NCBI GenBank assembly: GCA_963556145.1
Contig: OY744467.1
Coordinates: 806,001-870,000, forward strand
DNA length: 64,000 nucleotides
Source: Hygrocybe punicea
Taxonomy: Eukaryota; Basidiomycota; Agaricomycetes; Agaricales; Hygrophoraceae
Reading direction: 5' to 3'
Below, piece by piece: positions 1 through 13,400 of the stretch. The notes beneath the pieces were generated by a model that was given only the letters and a program-made list of their open reading frames with translations, made no database searches and was not told the DNA's origin. Position numbers and translations under genes: made by a program. Each line of letters starts with the position of its first letter. Position 1 is the stretch's first letter.

Positions 1-150
1 TCGTTTGGCCTCTTTTGCTTCTTCTTGAGATTTCCTGAACTCTTGCATTTCTGCCTGGGTACATCGCTTTCGCTTTGGTACTTGCTCCCCTGGATGCTTA
101 TTAGCATTTGAAGTGCGGGTGGCAATACGCTGCGAAGGTTGCTCAGACAT
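1..150 (-). CDS. 5' exon of an unknown gene running off the left edge
   Basis: The ATG is at 150 and 50 codons stay open to the window edge. The protein begins MSEQPSQRIATRTSNANKHP, continues with a basic KRKR stretch and ends in a Lys/Glu-rich, probably coiled-coil segment. N-termini of this style (Ser/Arg/Thr start, PKRKR, then EEAKEAK) are common in TE-associated hypothetical proteins of Agaricomycetes. No catalytic domain is visible in this part, so I assign no function. It is divergent from the Plavaka remnant at ~360. Confidence 0.5.
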   Translation of the reverse strand, partial: MSEQPSQRIATRTSNANKHPGEQVPKRKRCTQAEMQEFRKSQEEAKEAKR

Positions 151-359
151 GGTGATGGGAAGAAAGGAAGGTTCGTGAATTCCTGCTTTAATCATAAATT
201 AGGTGGCGCCATCTGATTTTTGTGTGCTGGCAGGCACCTGTGCACTGGCAACCTAAGGCCTTCATTCAGCTTCATATTGACCACCTCTTCTATATTTACT
301 CTTCTATTTTCTAATGGCCTGACCTCATAATACGACTACTACAACAAGGCCTTCAAGAT

Positions 360-3300
360 CCCACAATCCCAACCGCCTGCCATGTATATTTGTTGGCTGT
401 CAGTGGTGGTTTCGAAATCAGGCAGGACTCACCAATCACATTTGTTCCCGACACTCTCAGCAACAATCCCAGCCAGCTGCTGGACCTACTCCAAGTCGCC
501 CACTGCAGGTTCCACCATTATCACCAGTCTCTCGTCCAGAGGGACACGACAATGTCGAAGTCAACTCCCAGCATAGTAGAGTGGAAGGCGACAACCCTGA
601 TCGAGATTTTGATATGTATAATATCAATGGAGGTACCCCCCCTGCAACTCTGAGTGCCGATATTGGTGATAGTGACAACAATCGCGTTCCGTCACCCAAT
701 GACTCGGACCCTCCCCCAAACCTATCAAATGCTATGAAAGATTTCCATCCTTTTTTATATGGTGAGTGATCTCATGATTGCTGAATTGTTAGGCTAAGAA
801 ATTAATCCAGGGCAGCCCTGCGACAAACTTGGCAATGACACACCACCAGATACCCCTCCTCCTCCTCGCTGGCCCCATGCCGATCCCAATGACTGGACCC
901 CCTACTCTGACAGTGTTAGTTTTGAAACTGGCGAGTTTCTCTACTGCCATGAGCAGATGTCCGCTGGCAATATTGACCAGCTACTTGACCTCTGGGCATT
1001 GACATTGTTCAAGCACAATGACCAACCACCCTTTCGAGACTACAAAGGTTTGTATGATACCATTGACTTGACACCACTTGGTGATGTGCCCTGGCAAAGT
1101 TTTACCATGAGTTACAATGGCACACTACCGGACAGTGAAGTTCCTGCATGGATGAACAGCGGATATGATGTCTGGTACTGGGACCCTCATACGGTTGTAC
1201 ACAACATGCTTGGTAATGCTGATTTCGATGGTGAGATCGATTATGCTCCATTTTGTGAATTCGATGCCAATGGCGAACAGCAATACAAAAATTTGATGTC
1301 AGGCGACTGGGCCTGGAAACAAGCGGTAAGTCTGCTGTTATCTCACTGCACTTTCAATATCTGATTATGTTGTCTTCAAGGATATTATTGCCGAGGATCC
1401 CATCACTCACGGTGCCATGTTTGTGCCCATTATCCTTCGCAGCAACAAGACCACAGTTTCTGTTGGCACCGGAAACAATGAATATTACCCACTTTATGCG
1501 TCTATTGGAAATGTTCACAATAATGTGCGCCGTGTGCACTGCAATGCTCTTGCTTTAATAGGGTTTCTTGCCATCCCAAAGTGTAAGTCATAGTTGGTGT
1601 ATTTTGGTGAAATTGTGCTGAAAAAGACGTAGCCGATAAGAAGTACCTGAATGATGTGAATTTCTGCAAATTTTGTCGTCAGCTCTTCTATTCCTCCCTG
1701 TCCTAAATTCTTCAGTCTCTCAAGGCTGGGATGACAACTCCTGACGTTACTCGGTGCCCGGATGGCCACTTTCAACAAGTGATATATGGCCTTGGACCAT
1801 ATATTGCCGATTATCCTGAACAGGCTCTCCTTTCATGCATCGTTCAAGGCTGGTGTCCACGGTAAGTCAACCCTTGGTTTTGATTTATTTTATTCTAAAC
1901 CTTGGATTCTTAGGTGCCAAGCACCATGCCAAAACCTTGACAGCAAGCCTGACGGAGGACGCCGGTCCCATGAGCATACAGATTTGCTGGTTGAAACATT
2001 GGAATTAGGTGTTTTATGGAACGAGTTTGGTGTTGTTGGCGATGTAATTGTGAGTAGCATAGATATTGTTTGCTATGGCAGGGTGTCCGAGTCAGTCATT
2101 CATTGCTGATTGACTATTGATGCCCAGCCGTTTACAGATGATTTTCCATGAGCTGATATACATGAACTCATCGCTCCGGACCTTCTCCACCAAGTCATCA
2201 AAGGCACATTTAAGGATCATTTGGTCGAATGGGTAGAAGATTACCTTATTCAGGCCCATGGCCCAGCACGAGCTAATGAAATATTGGATGACATTGATCA
2301 TTGGTCTGTTGACCATTCTTTTACTGTTTTTCGTCTCACTCATTATACTGATTCAGTATTGCGGCTGTTGCTCCATTTTCTGGTCTACGGTGATTCCCAC
2401 AGGGTTGAGGTTTCAAGCAATGGACTGGGGATGACTCTAAAGCCTTGATGAAGGTTTGTAAGCCCTGAGTTTGATTTCTATCAGTCTAATTTGCCGAAAC
2501 TTCAGGTGTACCTTCCAGCAATCGAAGGGCATGTACCTTGGGACATGGTCCGCACATTTAGTGCCTTTTTAGATTTCTGTTACCTTGCTCGGCATAATAT
2601 TCACACCCAAACAAGCCTTTGACAGCTGGAGGATGCAGTCAAACGATTCCATAAGTATCGTGTCATCTTCCAGACAACCGGAGTTCGTCCCACCGATTTT
2701 TCCCTTCCACGACAACACTCTCTTATTCATTACCTCCACCTTATCCGGATGTTTGGTGTGCCAAATGGCTTGTGTTCCTCGATTACAGAATCAAAACACA
2801 TCAAGGCTGTCAAGGAGCCCTGGCGGCGGTCAAGTTGTTATGAAGCCCTTGGGCAAATGCTGCTGACAAATCAGCGGCTCGACAAAATTGCAGCAAGTCG
2901 GTTGATTTTACTAGTCGAGGAATGCTCAATGGTACCTGTCTTTCCACTACCATCTCTCTAGCCAGTAAGCAGCGCCCACCAATTCGGCTGGCAAATTATT
3001 TAATGTTACACAGGGCAGGATCAAGGTCACGATCCCGATGACACCACTCACAACTCGGTTGACCAAGATGATGAGGATGATGAGGAGGACGAAGCTGTTG
3101 CTGGGCCAACCGACCTTGCACAGGTTGATCTCGCCAGAACCGTCTATAAACGATATTGTGTGGAACAGCTAGCCACTGAACTCAACATCCCCAATTTTCC
3201 CATTCTTATCCACCAGTTCCTCTATGATCAGTTTCACCTCGATGGCCCTCTAACGTCTTCTGAAGTTCCACTCACTGCCTGCCCATCCTTTGATGGGAAG

Positions 3301-3795
3301 GTTGCTGTTTACCTATCGGCAGTTGCTACGTATTAAGCACCTAGTGATCCCAGTGGGATTGGTGGTATGCGTCGTGAATGTATTTGTGCAACCCCCTCGT
3401 GGCAAAAGGGCCCATCTCGATATGACTGTATGCTTGTGAACTCAAATCAGGACCTTGAAGGCATGCGTGGTCTCGACATCGCACGTGTATTGTGTTTTTT
3501 TTCTTTCAATTTCCATGGTACTACCTATCCCTGTGCCCTGATCTGTTGGTTCTCACACATTGGCGATGGACCTGATGTTGACATTGGCATGTGGATGGTG
3601 AAACCCATGCCGAATGCTGATGGACCTCTCGCTGTGATTCACCTTGACTGTGTGGTCCATGCTGCACATCTCATTGGAGTATACGGCAATAGTTTTTTAC
3701 CACCTGGTTTTCACTTTTCTCGCTCTCTTGACAGTTTTCGAGTGTTCTATGTCAACAAATATGCTGATCATCATATGTTTGAATCCATATTTTAA
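360..3795 (+). pseudogene. Plavaka-type (CACTA-like) transposase, decayed
   Basis: This is a DDE-type DNA transposase remnant. A C2H2-like finger lies at ~386-460 (C-x4-C, QWWFRNQAGL, H-x4-H). Next come family segments WMNSGYDVWYWDPHTVVHNM (1147-1206) and NLMSGDWAWKQA (~1291-1326), then ITHGAMFVPIILRSNKTTVS and SIGNVHNNVRR. The C-terminal part runs on to FRVFYVNKYADHHMFESIF and a stop at 3795, where family members also end. Introns fit at 762-810 and 1327-1380, and both restore the frame. Further 3' the frame shifts repeatedly, and an in-frame TAA lies near 3334 before the conserved APSDPSGIGGMRRE block. The family assignment rests on recognised motifs. No terminal repeats were identified. 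Confidence 0.8.
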
Positions 3796-3979
3796 TTTTT
3801 TTAGTGTTTATGTCTGACTTTGAGTGCTGAGCGCTGATGAGTGGCATATGAACTTCAACGCCATCAACCTTATACCCCTCCAAGTCCCACCTCGACCTCT
3901 CAGCTCCCAGGATGAGTTTCATTGCTTCCCCTGGCATCTCTCGCCAGCAGCACCTCCTGGTGTGCCTTCCACCCTTTGC

Positions 3980-4810
3980 TAAGGCTGAACACAGGTCCGG
4001 GTCACCTGCAGGTTACCTACAGGTTGATCCGTGGGAAAACCCACAGGTCAGGTCACAAATTGGGAGATATCAGCACAGGTCAATACCTGTGCAGATCCAG
4101 GTTTAGGATTTAGAATGCCACAGGTACCTGGGATCTGTATTATGTACTGTATATAGAGTCTATTTAGTGAATCAAGGTCAGTTTGCGAAGGTTTGAACAT
4201 CTTCAAACTCAGCCAGCTGACACAATACTTTCTTGATAATATTATAGCAATAGAAGTGACAACAACCATGATGACCACCACCACAGCAACAACAACAATT
4301 CATATGGGTTCTGGAGTAAGAAAACCAGCCAGAGTAGTGGTGTGCCCACCCTCTGGCTGATAGGTGTTTTGGCTCTTTTATTCAACTGAATCACTCAATA
4401 TTCTTTATCATAGGACTAATAAATCTATAGAGAACCAACAATCCACCCTGATCACTTCTGAGTTGCAGGTGCAATGACCAGTCAAACTGTGTCTGTGACA
4501 CAGTTTGGCTATATCTTCTGTTGCATTTTACCTTGCATGAGCATGCCACACATGAATTTACATCTGTGCTGTCAATGTAGGGTGCATGTGCACCTTAATG
4601 AGGCACCTGACACTTATCATTCCATCTCTCTTCATATTGCACTGCCTGCCCTGTCTCACTACAATAGCAGTGGGTTACCTGTGGGTTTTACCCACAGGTC
4701 TGGGTCTCAGAGTGCCAAATACCTGGCAGATCCAGGTATGGATATCTGGGATTAGAATACCTGCAGGTACAGGTCCAGGTCACCCACAGATCGACCTGTG
4801 TTCAGCCGTA
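3980..4810. mobile_element. Non-autonomous hAT-like element with 8-bp TSD
   Basis: The ends are inverted: TAAGGCTGAACACAGGTC on the left and the reverse complement of TACGGCTGAACACAGGTC on the right. Flanking octamers are CCCTTTGC (3972-3979) and CCCCTTGC (4811-4818), matching 7 of 8. The subterminal parts are filled with short repeats of ACAGGT/ACCTGT and GTGGGT. No transposase is present in its 831 bp. Removing it with one TSD joins ...PSTLC to TPTLTLM in one frame of the host gene. The TIR resembles the TAGGGTTGACCAC ends of the elements at 12547, 14929 and 31664. Confidence 0.8.
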
Positions 4811-7790
4811 CCCCTTGCACCCCCACTCTGACGCTGATGCTCATCCTAAAAAAGTCCAAGCTTAGCCTTCTTGGCATAGTAGGTGCCAGGGACAAGGACC
4901 AGGATAGGAACCATGCCTGGAATCTCTCGAATGCTGTGGGCCATGGGTCCTCTGGCCACAATGGTTTCGAGATCTTCGTCGACTCCACACATGACCCAGA
5001 TGTCGGCGATATTGTCATGGCGAAGAAGAAGTCGGGCTAGATGGGATGAACTGGGGTGCTCTGGATGAGGTCACGAATATACCATCGACCGCTCCCCAGA
5101 AGCAGTCAGTACTCTGGCTCAAGGTCCAGGAGAAGGAGAAGGACAGGGATAAGTGGTGGAGTATCGGCCGCAGGAGGAAGGATTCCAAGGAGAAGGAGAA
5201 GGAGAGGAGCAGGAGAAACTCAAGACACGTGCAAAATGAAAGTTATTTTCTTCTGCCCTTCATCTTCTGACATCCTACCATTTCTCTCACAGCCCCGGAG
5301 CCCAGTAAGATTGCTAGAAGCCTGCACGTGTTTCAACTCGCTTGACTCTGGGATCCTTCTCGCATCTTCACCCGCTCATTCCACTTTCAACGACGGCAGT
5401 CAGCCTTCCCCGCCTCTGATATACTCCCGATCGGGAACACCCACTACTGGTGGGCTTCTCGCTGTTCCAGGTAGCACTGGCCCTCCTGTATCTTTGGCCG
5501 GGAATTCAGGTTCGGGCTCAATTGCATTGCGCGTGATCTGGTCCATGCTCTCACTAGCGTGTATCGGCAGCTGGGCCCAACTCAAAGTCGCTGAGGACGC
5601 AAGCACTACGAAGAAAAGTAACACGAAGGGGGTCGAAGGAAAGAAGAAGGAGAAGTATAAGAAGGAAGGCAAGGAGAAGAAAATGAAGAAGCACAAGGAG
5701 ATTGAGGAGGATAAGTTGCCGGAAAAGGTGCAAATGGCACGCATATCGACGAGCAGTTCGAAGTGGGCGCCCTAAGTTTGGCAAGTCCAGTGGGCAAGGT
5801 GAAGACGGTAGGAAAGAAGCAGAGCATTCTTGGTCTGGGGCTTCCCGTGTCGATCCGCATGCCCACACTGCACAGTGGATCTACTGCATCCAGTAATTGA
5901 CTGTCAGTCGAGTCGGTTCCTCCCCACGGCAACGCACAAGTGGGCACGCAGACACGTAGTGGATCTGTGATGTCGAGCGGATCATCTCTGCATCCACTAT
6001 CGTCTGCATCAGGGATGTCCTGCATGTCATCAGGGTGTTCTGTGTGGTGGGATGAGGAGTGCTTGGAGACGGCAAAGGAGCAGTGAAGGCAGGAGCGAGA
6101 GATTCGAGCGCCTCAGCGGGAAGACAAGATAAAGACTGATAAGGAAGTGGAGGTTGAGGTGAAACGGAGGGAAGGGGAGCGGAGGGAGACTAGACGCAGT
6201 TTGGAAGGGAGAAGACGGACTTTGCTGTCAGAGGCATTCCCACCCATGCACACATTCTCAATTGTGACTGTTGAGGAGGCCACTGCAGATGGGCATGATG
6301 CACCAGAAGACAAGATGGCGGTGGACCTTGGAAACCGTGTGATACCTGGCACGCCAGTGAGAAGGGCGTGGCCGCGACTAGTTTCGGAGCAGCTGCTCGG
6401 GAAAGCCAGGCTGCAAGGAATATATGAAGATGAGGATGGTGTGTATTACTGCATTTCGGTTGTATCTAGAATGTTGCCTGACAAGTTGATTCCCCGTCTA
6501 CGATTCTAGATGCTGCTATGAATAATCTTGCTGAGTTGATCAATCATCTTGACCTACAGGCAACGCCTGGAACTCCCAATATGATGTGTCCTCCCTCACT
6601 TCAGACCGGCACGCCAATGGTAATAGCCCGACAAACAAGGATCGCATCCCTGACAGTCTGTTGAAAGGTGGTCTGCATGAAAGCATGGCATCTATAGGCT
6701 CTTTGCGGCCATATGCTCAGTCTCGGGAAAAGCCAATGTCCCACTCCTATGGGACTCATCGGCCAACAAATAGCACCGTGGCCCACCTTAAACAACTCAA
6801 TTTCTTCGTCGAATTTTCCCGTTAAGACAACCACTCCAGCCACGACTGGAGATTCAGTATCGACCCCTTTGGCTCAAGGTCATAAGCTCTACTTGACTCA
6901 CAAACGCACCATGACACTGTCCCCAGCTGCCAATCCTTTGCCAGTGTTTCAGCCACTATGTCTCGCCCGGGGAAGACGGGTAACTCCTGCTACTAGTGCG
7001 TCCTCGGCTTCCCCAATGCCTACCCTCCGCCATGTCAGCCACACTATTCATGCGCCGTTGTCACTCACTTTTGGCTCCTGCTCGTCCTCGCATTCTGGTT
7101 CCTTTGATGCCGGAGTGTCGCCTTCGCTGAGCCCAGTATTCAAGAGAGCTGAAGGTTACTCGCATGTGAGGAAGTGTTCATCCCCGGTGCCCACAGAGCT
7201 CAGAGGCAGCCAGGGAGGCGCCAGCATACCAATCCCACCTGAGGCGAAGTGCGTGATGGGATTAAGCAGAACAATGGGGGCATTGGGAGAAGATGGATAC
7301 ACAGAGCCTTCACTAGATGCAGATCCAGACTCTGATATCCCAGATGAGTTGCAAGTCATCTTGGTGGGCTGGACGGATGAGGAGGGTGGTCAATACTTGG
7401 AGGATACATTGGAGTTTTCTTCTGGAGCGGGTGTGAAGGCTTCCCACCGTCACCTGGATTGCCTCCTGTGGAGCCGCTTCCAGTACCAATGCCAGTCAAT
7501 ATAGCTCCTGCTGCTGCCCCTTTGCCTGTGTTCCCTGCTCAGTTGATTGACGATGAGCAGAACCTTGTTGAAGTTGACAAGGAGTGTCATTCTTCTTCTG
7601 AGGACGATACCAAGAAGTCATTTGATTTCACTGGGGAGCTCAAGAAATTGAATGAATCAGGTGGGTCGGATTGGCGGAGCTTTGTTGAGCAGCTTGAGAA
7701 TGGGTTCCGTACACCTGCGAAGATTGACTTGCCGTATGGATTCAAGAATGGATTTTTGGATGTCGAGATCCCCCCTTTACCACCTGTGCC

Positions 7791-7991
7791 TAGTGTTGCC
7801 TCAACTCAGCTGGTCAGAAATAGCTGATCCCGGTTCTGATTTTTTGGTGCACAACCAGCTCTCTCACAGGCTGATATTTTGTAGCTATAGACCATAGCTA
7901 CAAAATATCAGCCTGTGAGAGAGCTGGTTGTGCACCAAAAAATCAGAACCGGGATCAGCTATTTCTGACCAGCTGAGTTGAGGCAACACTA
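7791..7991. mobile_element. Perfectly palindromic 201-bp foldback MITE with 8-bp TSD
   Basis: Two 98-bp arms (7791-7888 and 7894-7991) are exact reverse complements around a 5-nt loop. Ends read TAGTGTTGCC...GGCAACACTA. The element is flanked by identical octamers CCTGTGCC at 7783-7790 and 7992-7999. The octamer size and TAGTG ends suggest hAT mobilisation; the element at 44768 starts TAGTGATGCC. Removing it restores the proline-rich host frame PPLPPVPTPTMSVPTPE. Perfect arms and TSD suggest a recent insertion. Confidence 0.9.
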
Positions 7992-10421
7992 CCTGTGCCT
8001 ACACCCACCATGAGTGTGCCCACACCCGAGGTAATGAAGGAGGAGAGCTCCGAAGGTGTGTCCAGTGTGGGGCTGGGCTTTGATGAGTTTTCAGCTTTGA
8101 GGATTGTTGATGTGAAGGAGCCAACATTGCTCCCTGGATCTGACAGCTTACATGTAACGGAGGAGTCTCAGGACAACTTTATGTTGGACCACGATTCTTC
8201 TGCCCGGCTATCAAAGAGTTAATCATCCATGGGTTCCCGGCCTTCTGATGGGCAGCTCAACACAGGTTTCAAGTTTGGCAGTCGACCACAAGAGACCAAG
8301 CAACAGAAGAAGCCATTGACTCTGTCGGATATCATCCCCCCGCCCTCACATTGTCATTCATTATCAAACTTAAAGAAGACAGTGCAGTACTCAAGTCCAT
8401 ATTCGCTAAAGCTGTCGACATCCCCCCTGCAGTCCCCCGGATGCATCTAAACTCGGACTCCAGCTCTAAACGTCAAGCGAGGGACGCTTTGCAGAACATG
8501 AGTGCCAGTAGGCACTCTAGACACTCCTCCGAGCTCAGCTTTGCAGGATTTGTGTCCTTCGAGGAGTACAACGGGGCTTCGAATTTGCCAGCAGTCCTGC
8601 GTTCTACCCTCCCATATCGCATAGAGCAGTGCACAGGTGGCATGAGTCTCTGTTTAGCATTGCCTCAGTGTCGTCTTATGGATTCGTCATCAACCTGGGC
8701 TCTACCAATCCATTTGAGTATGGCCTGCCCACGTCAGTGACTGTTGATGATACGTTCTCGTTCATCAATCGACTGCCCCTTCGCAGGCGTGTGGACAGTG
8801 ACGCCTCAAGCTTCTATTTCTGGGCATCAGCATCGTCACAAGTAATGCAGCCATACAACCGCAGGCACCATCAACATGACTCAACTATGTCCATCACCTC
8901 CCAAGGACCACAAATCAGTTTATACAACCGGAGCTTTGGTGGTCATTGACAGAGCGACTCGAGTGCAAGTGCCAGTTCGGTGGCACATTCATACGCAATG
9001 TATCGGGCACATGGCAGAAGGGCTGTGCCAGCCATGGACTCAACATCATCACAAGCAAGTTTTCTGCAATGTGCCTTGGACGGCCTGGTCTGGGCGACAA
9101 GATGTTTGAGATGTGTGAGCAGAGTATGCTGCTGACCTCAATTTTGGCGTCCCCTCCTGAGAGTGTTGCAAATGAAGGTCTTGGGAATCGCTCGTCGTTT
9201 GATTCGATTCTGGACAATGGTAGGAGGTCTTCTATGGGTGATTCCCTGTTCGACATGACTGGTCAACAGTCCTCCATGTCTTCCAACTCTGTATTTGGTG
9301 ATGATGAACAGCATCCGCCTCACGGCCATCTTTTCGACAACCACCTTTTGCCACACAATCAACTCCATCCCCTGTCTATGCGGTGTCAACAGCATTCGTA
9401 GTCCTGTGAAAGATACAATGATTAGTGTAGGTTGATGTTTATGTCTTGAATGACCTTTCTTTTGTGCTAATGGACCGTTAGGTGCTGGGTGGAGGTGGCT
9501 ATGTTCGACGCCGGTCTGTGGGTGCCGCGTTTGAGGCATCGCCCTGCATCAAGTTCGAAAAGAAGCGGAAACATGCCAATTTACAGGACATGGTCTATCC
9601 CCCAGCTTATGATGATGGCAACAAGGATTCCCCAAACAAGGCCTGAATTATTAAGATGCCTTCAATAATGTCAACATCGTCTTCCAAATTTGGCGGGGAG
9701 TGCATGATCAAGGCTCAATGTGGTCTTCTAGCACGAGAAAGTCTCGAAGACAACTGTCTTATTGCTGAAGGGGAGGATCTGACATCACGTGAGTGGGAGC
9801 ATGCTGTGGTGTATGGTCCTGCTCATATTCTTTGCTAGGTGGCCTTGTGCCAGTACTTGACCATGCCCTGTGCCCTGTTTATGGTCCATACCACACATCT
9901 TTGAGTTCTGGCATAGACATGCCCCCTCTTTCGTGCTCGGAGAGTTCACAATCTGAAGGCTCGCAATCCAGCATTGATCTTTCTCACCTCAATATGATCT
10001 TGGTGAATGCTACACATCCTGTAACAACCACTGCCCAGACAAGGGCACGATCGAGGGCGCAGGGAACAAGTAGGGTATAACATGGGTTCAGGTTTACCCG
10101 AGGGTTTCCTATAATGGGTGCCATGGTTCCGGGTATGGGTTGCTGATTCAGCACCCCAGGCAATACCATACCCGAAATTGTGGTTCTCCAGGTTTCATGG
10201 GTTCCCATGCCTGACTTCGACAAGTCCCCGTGTTTCATTGCTCTCCGTTGATGGGTCCAAATTCATTCAGCATTGTCGACCATGCTGCCCTCCCACTTCT
10301 CAAAATCCTGTCTGCAAATCCCATTCACTATTCGCTTCGATGTTGTCAGTCATTGCAACACACTCATGGATCCATCTGGCAGAATTTTTTTTGATCTGCG
10401 GATCAGTCCAATCTCTGTGCG

Positions 10422-10428
10422 TATAAAG
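10422..10428 (+). promoter_or_regulatory. TATA box of the hAT transposase gene
   Basis: TATAAAG lies 48 bp upstream of the transposase ATG. The hAT at 46766 has an ATATAAATAG at a similar distance from its own ATG, which supports a real promoter element in both. Confidence 0.5.
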
Positions 10429-10475
10429 TCTCCTCCTTTGTCTCTATAACCTGTCTCCCATATCTCTTACCCACC

Positions 10476-13400
10476 ATGCCCACTGCCAAAAAGACCCCTT
10501 CCGAATCCACGTCTGCTAAACACACTCAAAAGAGCATTACTACTACTTCGCTTCACAAGACTCCCTCAACTCACTCGATCTTGTCTACCACATCCAGCCT
10601 CCCGATGATCCGATCGAGGTTGATTCCAATACTGAGAAGTCTGACAGTGAGAAGCCCAATAGCCCAGAAAAAGAACTCGGTAAGTGCTCACCTTCTGCTG
10701 ATTAGTGTCTTACGAGCTTCGGATTCAGCTAAAGCAAAACTATCATGGCACTCGCCAATCTATCAATTCTTCAAAACCGATGTCACCATCAAATATGATG
10801 ACCAGAAACGTCTCTACCATTGGTTCCGCTGTGCAGCCCGGGTCTGTAAAGGTGGTGGAGGCGTATGGCGTTATCAGGACAACAAGGACAAGTCCTCCAC
10901 CGGAAACCTCAGACATCACGCCGAAAGGTGCTGGGGTCTAGAGGCTGTCCAGAATGTTTCCACTCTAGGTGCAAAGGAAACTTCCTCGAACGGTTGCATC
11001 TTCGCCTCATTTGCCAGACAAGGCCAGAAGCCTGTGAACATCTCTCATCGCTCTCACACGAATGCCAAAGCATGGTACATTATATTTGTGGCATATGGGT
11101 ATCTAACAATTTCCTCTTTAGTGCTCATCTCCCCTCAAGTGGGTCACGGAAAGCAGGCATCCTGCAAACATCGTGAACGACCCTGAACTCCAAGAACTCC
11201 TTATGGCAGGTCGACCCAAGCTCGAGCTTCCCTCACCGATCACTGTCGCATGCGATGTCAAGGCTGCTTTCGAGAGGTGCAAAGATCGCGTTGCCAAATT
11301 ACTACAGGTAAAACATCCGTTCAGACATATCGCAGCTCACGAATTTCTCAAACAGGACCACCCTGGATGCTTGCATTTTGCCACCGATGCCTGGACGTCA
11401 CCGAATCACCGTGCTTTCACTGCGCTGATGAAATCCATGAAGACAATGACGATGATGGGGTGGATGAGTTGGAGGAATTGACTGAGCGCGAGTGTGAACA
11501 GCTGTTGGAGGACATGGTGGCAGTCCATGAAACCGTTACCAAGGTATGTTACCTACATGTCCAACAAGGACATCACTAATGCCCAGCAGATCCGGAACCT
11601 GTCCTTTGCTATCATTCATTCAACTACCATCACTCTTCCGGCCTGGCGATCCATCTGCACCGCCAAGGGGCTCAAACCCAATCTCATTCCACGTGATGTC
11701 GTCACACGCTGGAACTTGACATATGATATGATGTGCTTTGCCCTGAGGTATCGCATTGCCATTGACGCTATCACTGCCGACAAGGTGCTTAAGCTGCGCA
11801 AATATGAGCTTGTGGATGATGATTGGGCAATCATTCAGGATCTTGTGGCCATCCTTGAGGTGAGGCATTTATCTTATCTATGTGGCGATGTACTCTAATG
11901 GTATACAGCTTTACAAAGGCGACAATATTCTTCTCAAGTGATGTAGCTAGTGTTGCTGCTGTGATTCCGGCCATAGACAAGCTCGAAAGTAATCTCAATG
12001 CACACACAGGGAAAACATACCATCCGGCAATCCTCACCACCATGAAGTTGGCTCGCAAGAAGATCAATCAGTACTACTCTCTCACAGATCTTTCCAGCAT
12101 CTACAGGATCTCTATGGGTGAGTGTTTGGGCTGTTTCTTTACTGCTAACTACAATTTCCTTCTCAGTGCTTCATCCTGGTCTAAAGCTCAAGTATTTCTG
12201 TCAGCAAGAGTGGGAGGAGGAGTGGATCGAGACTGCCAAAAACTTAGTTCAAGACGAGTTCAACCGCAATTATTTGAAGAACGTTGGTGATCCCAACTCG
12301 GCATCCGAGACCGGTGATGTATGTTTTGTCACCATTTTATCGGTCAAGGCTAATGTGTGACGATGTCAGGGCTCTGGCAGTGATAATGATTTCAGCAATA
12401 TCTCTGTTAAGAATGTCACAAGGGCTCGGGATGAGTACGAGGAATACTTGCGTCATCCAGTTGAGAATGTCAAAGACCCACTTGCGTGGTGGTATGACAA
12501 TCGTTTCATTTACCCTAACTTATCTAGGATGGCTCTTGACTATCTCTAAGGTTGACCACGGGTACGGGTTCACCTGCGGTTTTTAGGTCATGGGTGACGT
12601 GGGTACGGGTACGGTTGCCAAATTTGGCAACCGCAACCAAACCATGACCCGCACCCGTGACACCGCGGTTCTTGACGGATTGGCAACTACAACTGGGCGA
12701 TGTGCCCTGAGGTAAGTTTATTTTGTAATTCAACATTAAACTAACTATATTTTCTTAGACAATCAGTGCAGACAGAGACGATGCAAAAAAACACGCCCAC
12801 AGCATCTCAAACAGCCACCAACGCATTCCCACTCACCTAAAACAAACGCGCAAGCCTCAACACTCTCCCAAGAACCACCACCCCTGCTGAAAACGCGTCC
12901 GAATGCTCCACCCCGGCCCAAACACACTTCCAAACGCCCATACTACGACAACCAAGGACCACGCGAATGCCAACCCAAAACCCCACGCCCGTGAAAGAGA
13001 ACGCGTCTAAACGCGTCCCAGACCACCACGCTGGCACCAATGCCCAACCAACACCAGCTCAAAGCCACGACGCCGCCGCCAAGACGTCGCAAGTGCGAGC
13101 CCCGTGGCCTAACGGCATCGAAACGCGAGCCGACGTGTATGCGAAGTCACGGGTTGGTCACCACCACCACCAACTGAAACGACCAGGACCGCGACCGAGC
13201 AGGCGGCAAAAAGACCTCAACCGCGTCAACGTCAACCATGGAGGGAGGAAAACGGCCGGGAGGTGGTGCTCCCACCACCCAGCCTCCAGGTATGTGCCCT
13301 GTCCCTCTCTCGTCCATCCAGTGCTAACAAATAAATTCGTCGTGGCAATTACGCAACAATGGCGATGACGACGGTGAAAACAATGACGACGAGGACGACG

